From an uncultured Collinsella sp. (lineage in GTDB: Bacteria > Actinomycetota > Coriobacteriia > Coriobacteriales > Coriobacteriaceae), in assembly GCA_900757285.1 (NCBI GenBank), contig CAAENI010000120.1, positions 1 to 5,574 of the forward strand: a stretch of 5,574 nucleotides of DNA, given 5' to 3'. The notes below the pieces were generated by a model. The model searched no databases. It saw only the letters and a list, made by a program, of their open reading frames with translations, and was not told where the DNA came from. Positions within the stretch are counted from its first letter, which is position 1, and every line of letters begins with the position of its first letter. This document shows, piece after piece, positions 1-5,554 of the stretch. The translations under genes were made by a program, and so were the position numbers.

Positions 1-2
1 CT

Positions 3-227
3 CGCAATATCCACCTTGATCTTTCTGATGACGGCAACAAGGTGGTGGGCGTCGAGTTTACCGGTGGCTGCAACGGCAATCTCAAGGCTATCTCTAAGCT
101 GGTCGAGGGCGCTCCTGCCGATCGCGTCATCGAGGTTCTCGCTGGTAACACCTGCGGTATGAAGAAGACTTCTTGCGCCGATCAGCTCACGCGCGCTATC
201 GAGGCCGCTCGCGCCGAGATCGCCTAA
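3..227 (+). CDS. TSCPD-domain 4-Cys protein, 3' part (TIGR03905-like)
   Basis: The gene enters from the left edge, so its start lies outside the window; 74 residues are visible in the frame beginning at base 3. The protein matches my recollection of the small (about 80-90 residue) TIGR03905 TSCPD family: a GGCNGN motif (Cys codon 69-71), an NTCG motif (Cys codon 153-155) and the name-giving Thr-Ser-Cys-x-Asp-Gln-Leu motif (Cys codon 174-176). The family's first Cys would sit in the missing N-terminal dozen or so residues. Related TSCPD domains occur at the C-terminus of B12-dependent ribonucleotide reductases, and the conserved cysteines suggest metal or redox chemistry, but the function of the stand-alone family is not known. 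An internal GTG at 42 could be called as a start, but the homologous region clearly continues upstream of it. The stop codon TAA overlaps the next gene's ATG. Confidence 0.85.
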   Translation, partial: RNIHLDLSDDGNKVVGVEFTGGCNGNLKAISKLVEGAPADRVIEVLAGNTCGMKKTSCADQLTRAIEAARAEIA

Positions 228-1438
228 TGAGTATCGCCGACCAGATCAAGAACGGAATATCGCGCCGCGGCTTTGTGCTCGGAGGGGCTGCCGCGGGCGC
301 TGCCACGGTGCTTGCCGGATGCTCAAAGAAAACGGGTACCAGCGACGACGCCGCCGGCGAGCCGCAGGTTATCAAAGACGACTCAAAGATTGTCTCGATC
401 ACGGACGAGTATGAGGCCGTCGATATCGATCTTGAGCCCGCGGCCTCGTGGACGCTGCCGCTGGGCACGCTGCTGTACTACTGCGATGGCGACTATGCTG
501 CCGCGATGATGGCGCCTGCTTCTGCCCTGCATGCCAATACGCTTGGTGTGCTCAACCTGGGCGATGGCTCGCTTACCACACTTATCGAGGATCCCGTTGA
601 GGGAACCGGTTATGCGTTTTACGACGTTCGCGCGGGTGATGGCGTGTTCGCGTGGGTCGAGATGAACTTTGCCAATGCGTCTTGGAAACTCTATGCGCAA
701 AACCTTGCAGGCTCCTCCCTTACCGGCAACGCTGTCGAGCTCGACCGCGGTGGCGAAAACTACGATCCGCCGCTCTTCACAGCGTATGGGTCGTCGGTCA
801 TCTGGTATAAGATGCCCTCGTCCGGCGGCAGCAAGACGAGTAACGATTCGTACTGCTACCGTCAGTCGCCCAGCGAGTCCAAGCCTGAGACTATTTGGAA
901 GTCGACGGGGCGCTTCGCATCCGCCCCGCGTGTGAGCGACGGCATCCTGACTATCTCGCCCCGCGTGCACAATGATGAGGGCGTCTATTACGGTATGACG
1001 GCGATCGACCTGACCGACGGCAACAATACGAAGCGAGCTCAGCTGGTGCTTCCTTCGTCGGTTTCGCCTTTCGAGGCCGTGTATATGGGCGACACCTTCG
1101 TGTTCTCCATTGAGGCGACGTATAGCGGTGTGGGTAGCCTGGGCAATATGGGCACCTATATCGGTAACGAGGGTGGGCCGTACCTCTTCCTTTCGCGTGA
1201 GCCGCTCGCGTGCGCTGCGGGAAGGAAAAATAAATACCTGGTTAAAGTTCAGGCGTCGCATTTTTTGATTGACACTTCGGCCAAGACCTACGGCTCGCTT
1301 CTGTCGCCCGACCGAGCCTTGGAGTATGGCGATTATCCTGCTACGGCGGGTAAATCGAACTCGTTCTTAACGTACGCAACGGTGCGTAACAGCCAGGGAA
1401 TTCCCGAGACGGTTACCGCTCGCCTGTTCTCTCTTTAG
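227..1438 (+). CDS. Tat-exported lipoprotein, possible beta-propeller
   Basis: This 403-residue protein begins with a Tat lipoprotein signal: twin arginines in SRRGF (residues 12-16), an Ala/Gly-rich hydrophobic stretch, and the lipobox LAGC with Cys32 as the lipidated residue. The mature ~370 residues should sit on the outer face of the membrane, exported folded. The start at 227 is chosen because it places the twin-arginine motif correctly; an in-frame GTG at 173 would add 18 basic residues inside the upstream gene. After an acidic linker (about 33-80) there are recurring beta-strand-like units: LGVLNLGDG near 106, DGVFAWVE near 138 followed by W153-KLYAQNL, YGSSVIWYK near 187, GILTISPRV near 239 and YMGDTFVFS near 286. 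Their spacing (about 45-50 residues) is compatible with a propeller fold of TolB/YVTN type, but that is inference. I recognise no catalytic motif. The ATG overlaps the upstream TAA by one base, so translation is probably coupled; only weak purine-rich sequence precedes it. Substrate or ligand unknown. Confidence 0.85.
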   Translation: MSIADQIKNGISRRGFVLGGAAAGAATVLAGCSKKTGTSDDAAGEPQVIKDDSKIVSITDEYEAVDIDLEPAASWTLPLGTLLYYCDGDYAAAMMAPASALHANTLGVLNLGDGSLTTLIEDPVEGTGYAFYDVRAGDGVFAWVEMNFANASWKLYAQNLAGSSLTGNAVELDRGGENYDPPLFTAYGSSVIWYKMPSSGGSKTSNDSYCYRQSPSESKPETIWKSTGRFASAPRVSDGILTISPRVHNDEGVYYGMTAIDLTDGNNTKRAQLVLPSSVSPFEAVYMGDTFVFSIEATYSGVGSLGNMGTYIGNEGGPYLFLSREPLACAAGRKNKYLVKVQASHFLIDTSAKTYGSLLSPDRALEYGDYPATAGKSNSFLTYATVRNSQGIPETVTARLFSL

Positions 1439-1497
1439 TCTCCGAGGGGTTAAAAAGGCGTCGACAGGGGAATAAACGCGTTGTGACTATGAGTACC

Positions 1498-1536
1498 GCC
1501 CGCCGAGCTGTCGCGCCCATGCGATACCCGGTGGGC
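1498..1536. repeat. Two-tier inverted repeat (hairpin)
   Basis: GCCCGCCG (1498-1505) pairs with CGGTGGGC (1529-1536) over 8 bp including one G-U pair. Inside it TCGC (1511-1514) pairs with GCGA (1521-1524) around a 6-nt loop. It has no trailing T-run, so it is a poor intrinsic terminator. It ends 10 bp before the candidate -10 hexamer, where a dyad operator could lie, but the binding protein is unknown. Confidence 0.5.
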
Positions 1537-1546
1537 TCAGGTGCGT

Positions 1547-1552
1547 TAGAAT
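1547..1552 (+). promoter_or_regulatory. Candidate -10 element for the response regulator operon
   Basis: TAGAAT differs from the TATAAT consensus at one position. It would place transcription start near 1559-1560, giving a leader of about 32 nt with the ribosome binding site inside it. No good -35 hexamer is seen at the 16-18 bp spacing (the sequence there is about ATACCC), so the promoter would be activator-dependent or -10-driven. The call rests on one hexamer and position. Confidence 0.35.
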
Positions 1553-1577
1553 GAGCTTGTTCTTAGCTAATTGAGAC

Positions 1578-1584
1578 AGGGGGG
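1578..1584 (+). promoter_or_regulatory. Ribosome binding site of response regulator
   Basis: AGGGGGG lies 7 nt before the ATG at 1592. This excludes the in-frame TTG at 1571, which lies upstream of the site, and fixes the start at 1592. Confidence 0.75.
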
Positions 1585-1591
1585 CCGTGTT

Positions 1592-2314
1592 ATGGCTTCA
1601 GATGCAAAAAAGATTCTGCTGGTCGAGGACGAGAAGGCAATCCGTGACGCCGTCGCTGCCTATCTCGAGCGCGAGGGCTACTGGGTTGTTGGCGTCGGCG
1701 ACGGCCAGTCCGCTATCGAGGAGTTCGAGAAGCACCAGTTCGACCTGGTTGTGCTCGACCTTATGCTCCCCAAGATTCCCGGCGAGCGCGTTTGCCGCAC
1801 CATTCGCGACACCTCGGATGTCCCCATCATTATGCTGACGGCCAAGGGCGAGATCGAGGACCGTATTATCGGCCTCGAGCTCGGTGCCGACGACTATCTG
1901 ATCAAGCCGTTCTCGCCGCGCGAGCTCGTCGCGCGCGTACGCGCCTTGTTCCGCCGTGCCCACCAGGCCGATGAGCCGGCCGTCGAGGTGCTCGACTTTG
2001 GCGATCTGGTCATTGACATCTCGGGCCACAAGATTTTGGTCGAGGGCAAGGAAGTCGACCTGACGGCTTCCGAGTTCAAGCTGCTCACCACGCTTGCCCG
2101 TCACCCCGGCCGCGTCTACAACCGCATGGAGTTGGTCGAGAAAGTGCTCGGCTACGACTTTGAGGGTTACGAGCGCACCATCGACAGCCACGTGAAGAAC
2201 CTTCGCGCCAAGCTGGGCGACGACCCCAAGAAGCCCAAGTGGCTCTACACCGTCCACGGTGTCGGCTACCGCTTCGAGGCTCCGACCAAGACCGATAAGT
2301 CGGACGAGAAATAA
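1592..2314 (+). CDS. OmpR/PhoB-family response regulator
   Basis: This 240-residue protein is a full-length DNA-binding response regulator. The receiver domain (about 6-122) shows the acidic pair E12-D13, the phospho-acceptor D56 in VLDLMLP, T83 in the LTA motif, Y102, and K105 in IKPF, so every catalytic position is intact. The C-terminal winged-helix domain (about 140-233) contains the LTASEFKLL strand-helix entry, the GYERTIDSHVKNLRAKL recognition-helix region and the VHGVGYRFE wing typical of the OmpR/PhoB class. The recognition-helix wording resembles BaeR-type regulators, but a specific name is not justified. It should be phosphorylated by the kinase encoded 12 nt downstream and bind direct repeats near target promoters; the repeat at 1451-1481 is a candidate self-binding site. 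The tail after the wing is short, charged and probably disordered (TKTDKSDEK). Confidence 0.96.
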   Translation: MASDAKKILLVEDEKAIRDAVAAYLEREGYWVVGVGDGQSAIEEFEKHQFDLVVLDLMLPKIPGERVCRTIRDTSDVPIIMLTAKGEIEDRIIGLELGADDYLIKPFSPRELVARVRALFRRAHQADEPAVEVLDFGDLVIDISGHKILVEGKEVDLTASEFKLLTTLARHPGRVYNRMELVEKVLGYDFEGYERTIDSHVKNLRAKLGDDPKKPKWLYTVHGVGYRFEAPTKTDKSDEK

Positions 2315-2318
2315 AGGA
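2313..2318 (+). promoter_or_regulatory. Ribosome binding site of histidine kinase
   Basis: AAAGGA overlaps the last two bases of the regulator's stop codon and lies 8 nt before the ATG at 2327. It supports the long kinase start; the internal ATG at 2429 has no comparable purine-rich site upstream. Confidence 0.75.
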
Positions 2319-2326
2319 AATCACAT

Positions 2327-3892
2327 ATGACACCTGCGCGCTTTGAAATCGGGCAAAAGCATAAGCAGGAGAACGAGGCGGGTTCCAAGGCTAGTTGGAA
2401 CACGCCTCGTTCCGATTCACGGCCAACGATGAGCTATCCCTCGCGTATGGCCCTGGCTTTTGCCCTGACATCGCTCATGACGGTATTGGTGCTGGTGGGC
2501 GTAGTCTCCGTTGTATGGGGCACGGTTTTTACGGATTACACGCGCTCCAATATTGTCGAAATCGCCAATTCCGCAGCCGAAAAGCTTGCGACGTCGTACG
2601 AGGAAAACGGCAATTGGACCGCGGGGGAGTTGCGTGCGGTCGCGACATCGAGCTTGGTGTCCGACGATCTTGGCATGCAGGTCGTCAATAAAAAGGGCGT
2701 CATCGTCTACGACGACTCGTGGCCCTCGGCAAGCGCTACTGCCGATGTGCGCGAAAATCAGGCGACGACCGACGGTACGAGCGGAAAGAAGGCATCGCAC
2801 AGCCCGGTCTCGTCTGCTCCCACCGATTCCAATAGTGTTGCCAACGTTGAGATCGTGACGTCCTCCGGCGAGCACGTGGGTCAGGTCAAATTGTGGGCGA
2901 TTGGCTCAGATGCCCTGCTCACCAAGGCAGACTCAGCATTCAGAGAAAAGACCTTTAACGCCATGGCCCTTGCTGCGGTTGTGGCCGTCTGCATCTCGGT
3001 CGTTATCGGAGCGCTCATGTCGCGCATGCTCACCAAGCCGATTCATCGTATTACCAGCACCGCCAAGCAGATCCGCGATGGAGACCTGTCCGCTCGTACG
3101 GGCTTGCGCGGCGATGATGAGATCGATCAGCTGGGAGAGACCTTCGACGAGATGGCCACCTCACTCGAAAAGGATATGAAGCACGAGAAGCGCCTGACCT
3201 CTGATGTTGCTCACGAGCTGCGCACGCCGCTCATGGCCATGCTTGCAACGGTCGAGGCCATGCAAGACGGTGTGTATCCCACCGACGACGAGCATCTGGA
3301 GACGGTCGCTTCCGAGACGCGCCGCCTGGCCCGTCTGGTGCAGCAGATGCTCGACCTGTCGCGCATGGAAAACAGTACCGCGCCGCTCAACCTGGAGCCG
3401 GTGGACATGGTGCCGTTTGTGCGTTCGATTGTGAATGGCCAGGAGCGACTGTTTGCCGATCGTGACCTGCGCTTGCGCTTTGCGGATGAGACGCAGGGCC
3501 ACGATGACGTTGTCGAGGCAGATCCCGACATGATCACGCAATGCGTCATCAACCTTTTGAGTAACGCCATGCGCTATACCCCCGAGGGGGGGTGGGTCGT
3601 GGTGTCGGTGCTCAGTGACCGCAAGCACGTCGATATCGCGGTTTCGGATACGGGCATCGGTATCGCCAAGGATGATTTGTCGCGCATCTTCGGTCGTTTT
3701 TGGCGTGCCGACGCCAGCCGCGCCCGCGAAGCGGGTGGCCTGGGCGTGGGTCTCGCCGTGACTAAACAGATCGTCGAGCGCCATCATGGCTACATTTCCG
3801 TGGAGTCGGAGCTTGGAAAGGGTACGACTTTTACGATTCATCTGCCTCGCGAGCACACGGCGGACGCGGCATCTACTACAATGGAGCACTAG
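2327..3892 (+). CDS. Membrane sensor histidine kinase
   Basis: This 521-residue kinase is the partner of the preceding regulator (12-nt gap). Order of parts: an unusual charged N-terminal extension of about 38 residues; transmembrane helix 1 (about 41-67); an extracytoplasmic sensor region (about 68-210); transmembrane helix 2 (about 212-232); HAMP (about 233-285, with TKPI at its entry); the HisKA dimerisation helix with phospho-accepting H296 in AHELRTPL; and an ATPase domain with N-box N409/N413 (NLLSNAMRYTP), G1 box D441-TGIGI, F box near 455 (IFGRFWR) and G2 box GGLGVGL (470-476). All catalytic motifs look intact. The sensor region has two PAS/Cache-like strand segments (GMQVVNKKGVIVYDDSW near 116-132 and VEIVTSSGEHVG from about 174) separated by a Ser/Thr-rich, low-complexity insert at about 133-170. 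The ligand is unknown. The HisKA part resembles BaeS-like kinases. Confidence 0.95.
   Translation: MTPARFEIGQKHKQENEAGSKASWNTPRSDSRPTMSYPSRMALAFALTSLMTVLVLVGVVSVVWGTVFTDYTRSNIVEIANSAAEKLATSYEENGNWTAGELRAVATSSLVSDDLGMQVVNKKGVIVYDDSWPSASATADVRENQATTDGTSGKKASHSPVSSAPTDSNSVANVEIVTSSGEHVGQVKLWAIGSDALLTKADSAFREKTFNAMALAAVVAVCISVVIGALMSRMLTKPIHRITSTAKQIRDGDLSARTGLRGDDEIDQLGETFDEMATSLEKDMKHEKRLTSDVAHELRTPLMAMLATVEAMQDGVYPTDDEHLETVASETRRLARLVQQMLDLSRMENSTAPLNLEPVDMVPFVRSIVNGQERLFADRDLRLRFADETQGHDDVVEADPDMITQCVINLLSNAMRYTPEGGWVVVSVLSDRKHVDIAVSDTGIGIAKDDLSRIFGRFWRADASRAREAGGLGVGLAVTKQIVERHHGYISVESELGKGTTFTIHLPREHTADAASTTMEH
3877..3882 (+). promoter_or_regulatory. Candidate -10 element for purC, inside the kinase gene
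   Basis: TACAAT differs from TATAAT at one position and lies 8 bases before the kinase stop codon. Transcription would start near 3889-3890, giving purC a leader of about 112 nt. The 16-18 bp upstream spacing shows no recognisable -35 hexamer. As with the other -10, this is suggestive only. Confidence 0.35.
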
Positions 3893-4001
3893 CTTTTCGC
3901 TATTCGGTGAAGGAGGGGTTTCGTCCCTGCCGCTCCGAGTTTGCGAAAACGTGCGGGAAAGAACCCGCATTACTGTCGTATTTTGGTAAGGAGTGACTCA
4001 C
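3893..4001 (+). promoter_or_regulatory. Structured purC leader with three hairpins
   Basis: Three hairpins can be drawn in succession. Hairpin 1: 3905-3908 with 3929-3932, a five-base bulge GAAGG (3909-3913), then AGGGG 3914-3918 with TCCCT 3924-3928 around TTTCG. Hairpin 2: GTTT 3939-3942 with AAAC 3947-3950, closed by a GCGA (GNRA) tetraloop. Hairpin 3: GTGCGGG 3951-3957 with CCCGCAT 3964-3970 around AAAGAA. None is followed directly by a T-run. A competing helix is possible between CGCTCC (3931-3936) and GGAGTG (3990-3995), which would cover the purC ribosome binding site. It matches no riboswitch class I can recognise. Confidence 0.4.
3988..3993 (+). promoter_or_regulatory. Ribosome binding site deciding the purC start
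   Basis: AAGGAG lies 8 nt before the GTG at 4002. It rules out the in-frame GTG at 3993, whose first base is the last base of the site, and makes the ATG at 4011 (17 nt away) less likely. Confidence 0.8.
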
Positions 4002-4889
4002 GTGACAACGATGGAGCGTCGTCCGGATTCCCGTGGCAAGGTTCGTGATATCTACGATGCCGGTGAAAACCTGCTGATGGTCGCCACCGACCGCATTTCT
4101 GCGTTCGACTTCATTCTTCCCGACGAGATTCCGTTTAAGGGAGAGGTGCTCAACCGCATCTCGGCATTCTGGTTCGATAAGTTTGCCGACATCGTTCCCA
4201 ACCACCTCGTTTCCATCGACCCGGCGGATTTCCCCGAGGAGTTTGCCGAGTATCGTGACTACCTCGCAGGCCGCGCCATGCTGGTCAAGAAGGCCCAGAC
4301 GATTCCTATCGAGTGCATCGTCCGCGGTTATCTGACCGGTTCGGGCAAGAAGACCTATGACGAGAACGGTACCGTCTGCGGCATTCAGCTGCCCGAGGGT
4401 CTGACCGAGGCCTCCAAGCTTCCCGAGCCGCTGTTCACGCCGTCCACGAAGGCCGAGATCGGCGACCACGACGAGAACATTTCGTTCGAGCGTTGCTGCG
4501 AGATCGTGGGCGAGGACATCGCCGCGCAGATTCGCGACCTGTCCCTCAAGATTTACAAGGCCGCTGCCGAGTATGCCGCGACTCGAGGCATCATCATCGC
4601 CGACACCAAGTTCGAGTTTGGTGTCATCGATGGTAAGGTTACGCTGATCGACGAGTGCCTCACGCCCGACTCCAGCCGTTTTTGGCCTGCCGCCAGCTAC
4701 GAGGAGGGCAAGATTCAGCCCAGCTACGACAAACAATTCGTCCGCAATTGGCTCAAGGCCAACTGGGATATGACGGGGGAGACCCCGCACCTGCCCGCCG
4801 AGGTCATCGATGGCACGTCCGAGCGCTATCGCGAGGCCTTCCAAATCATCACGGGCTCCCAGTTCACAAGCATGAAGGAGAACGCGTAA
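4002..4889 (+). CDS. purC: SAICAR synthase (PurC)
   Basis: This 295-residue enzyme is phosphoribosylaminoimidazole-succinocarboxamide synthase: it joins CAIR and L-aspartate using ATP to make SAICAR in de novo purine synthesis, in the cytoplasm. Both family signatures are present: IECIVRGYLTGSG from 103 and ADTKFEFG from 200. The N-terminal SRGKVRDIYD (10-19) forms the ATP-binding strand-loop, TDRISAFD (29-36) and LTPDSSRFW (220-228) are also characteristic, and SYDKQFVRNWL lies towards the C-terminus. The length is that of the longer (about 290-300 residue) form also found in yeast Ade1, not the about 237-residue E. coli form. GTG at 4002 is chosen from ribosome-binding-site spacing. No other purine gene is visible here; the downstream partner is a membrane protein. 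A structured leader suggests post-transcriptional control, but that is inference. Confidence 0.95.
   Translation: MTTMERRPDSRGKVRDIYDAGENLLMVATDRISAFDFILPDEIPFKGEVLNRISAFWFDKFADIVPNHLVSIDPADFPEEFAEYRDYLAGRAMLVKKAQTIPIECIVRGYLTGSGKKTYDENGTVCGIQLPEGLTEASKLPEPLFTPSTKAEIGDHDENISFERCCEIVGEDIAAQIRDLSLKIYKAAAEYAATRGIIIADTKFEFGVIDGKVTLIDECLTPDSSRFWPAASYEEGKIQPSYDKQFVRNWLKANWDMTGETPHLPAEVIDGTSERYREAFQIITGSQFTSMKENA
4875..4880 (+). promoter_or_regulatory. Ribosome binding site for the membrane protein, inside purC
   Basis: AAGGAG within the last codons of purC lies 9 nt before the GTG at 4890. With the adjoining stop and start codons (TAAGTG), this indicates translational coupling with purC. Confidence 0.7.
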
Positions 4890-5465
4890 GTGAGTACCCG
4901 CAGCGCCACGAACAAGCGCACGCAATCCCGCGAGGTTACCGGGGTTGCGCGCAAGTCCGCCGCATCCGCTAAGCCCGCCCGTCAGGCAGCGAGCTCTGTT
5001 CACGTCGTGCCGGCATCATCCAAGGCACGCCGTAAAGAGCTCGAGAAGGGCGAAAACCTGGAAGGCCTTTCCAAGGAGGAAAAGCGCGCCCGCAAGGCCA
5101 AGCAGCGCGCCCGCGAGGATCGCATCTACACGGTGTCGAATATCCTTCTCAAGCAGGATGAGGACTACACCAAGCGCCGCCGTATTTGGTGGGCCGTGCT
5201 CGCTATCGGCATGGTGTTCATCGTGGCAATTTGGGTTTCGTTCTACTTCGTTCCCGGCGGCACGGTGTCCAGTCCTGTTCAGATGGCCGGCATCGTTTTG
5301 TCCTATGTCATCATCCTGGGTGACTTTATCTACGATTTCGCTCGTATTCGTCCCTTGCGCAACATGTATCGCGCGCAGGCCGAGGGCATGTCCGAGAACA
5401 AGCTCAACGCTCTTATCGAGCGCGCAGCTGCCGAGGAGGACAAGAAGGACTCCAAGAAGAAGTAG
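4890..5465 (+). CDS. Small two-helix membrane protein, unknown function
   Basis: I do not recognise this 191-residue protein with confidence. It has a long, very basic and Ala/Ser-rich N-terminal region (1-50), a charged helical segment rich in Lys/Arg/Glu (about 45-80, e.g. SKEEKRARKAKQRARED), two hydrophobic segments (about 99-121, IWWAVLAIG onward, and about 130-150) joined by a short loop VPGGTVSS, and a charged C-terminal helix ending in a Lys-rich tail (EEDKKDSKKK). Both ends should be cytoplasmic by the positive-inside rule. The layout (basic tail, charged helix, helical hairpin, charged C-terminus) resembles actinobacterial DUF3043 proteins, a resemblance from memory that needs a profile search. 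GTG at 4890 directly abuts the purC stop, so it is co-transcribed and probably coupled with purC. The gene is followed by an intrinsic terminator. No enzyme motif is seen. Confidence 0.85.
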   Translation: MSTRSATNKRTQSREVTGVARKSAASAKPARQAASSVHVVPASSKARRKELEKGENLEGLSKEEKRARKAKQRAREDRIYTVSNILLKQDEDYTKRRRIWWAVLAIGMVFIVAIWVSFYFVPGGTVSSPVQMAGIVLSYVIILGDFIYDFARIRPLRNMYRAQAEGMSENKLNALIERAAAEEDKKDSKKK

Positions 5466-5495
5466 CGTTTGCATGCATACTTATCGCTAAGATAT

Positions 5496-5526
5496 AAGGC
5501 GCGTCGTTTTTGCGGCGCGCCTTTTT
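5496..5526 (+). terminator. Intrinsic terminator after the purC operon
   Basis: An 11-bp stem pairs AAGGCGCGTCG (5496-5506) with its partner at 5513-5523, with one G-U pair and a 6-nt loop, and continues into five T residues (5522-5526). It lies 30 nt after the stop codon of the membrane protein gene and closes the purC transcript. Confidence 0.9.
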
Positions 5527-5544
5527 ACTGTTCTATAGATAGAT

Positions 5545-5548
5545 GGAG
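5545..5548 (+). promoter_or_regulatory. Ribosome binding site of the right-edge gene
   Basis: GGAG lies 6 nt before the ATG at 5555, supporting a real gene start at the window edge. Confidence 0.55.
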
Positions 5549-5554
5549 TGGCAC

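Larger units (their letters stand above)
1439..1591 (+). promoter_or_regulatory. Intergenic regulatory region before the two-component operon
   Basis: This is the only sizeable non-coding gap in the left half. From left to right it holds an imperfect 11-base direct repeat (1451-1461 and 1471-1481, 8 of 11 identical, start-to-start 20 bp), a two-tier inverted repeat (1498-1536), a candidate -10 hexamer TAGAAT (1547-1552) and the ribosome binding site of the response regulator. No clear intrinsic terminator for the lipoprotein gene is visible: the hairpin lacks a following T-run. The region probably carries the promoter for the regulator/kinase pair and perhaps an autoregulatory operator. Confidence 0.5.

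Noticed and set aside
383..1261. Antisense open frame of 292 codons opposite the lipoprotein gene
   Set aside because: It is an Arg/His-rich translation typical of a shadow frame; the + strand frame has a clear Tat signal and lipobox.
3951..3970. Hairpin 3 as an intrinsic terminator for the kinase gene
   Set aside because: The stem is only about 6-7 bp, and the following bases (TACTGTCG) are not a T-run; TTTT appears only about 10 nt later.
3893..4001. purC leader as a ZTP (pfl), PRPP or purine riboswitch
   Set aside because: I could not find the conserved core motifs I associate with these classes, for example the pfl GCCUGGGCA-like element; the hairpin order also differs.
3941..4048. Possible leader peptide starting at TTG 3941
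   Set aside because: It lacks a properly spaced ribosome binding site, runs into purC out of frame, and its sequence shows no run of regulatory codons.
3900..5003. Long antisense open frame of 367 codons opposite purC
   Set aside because: It mirrors the GC-biased codon pattern of purC and its neighbour, is low-complexity in Leu/Gly/Arg, spans two real genes and has no recognisable domain.
5470..5477. Perfect 8-bp palindrome TGCATGCA after the membrane protein gene
   Set aside because: It is short, occurs once, and lies in a transcribed tail before the terminator; expected by chance at this length.
5534..5539. TATAGA as a -10 element for the right-edge gene
   Set aside because: Transcription would start at about 5546, inside the GGAG ribosome binding site, and no -35 element is seen at the right spacing.
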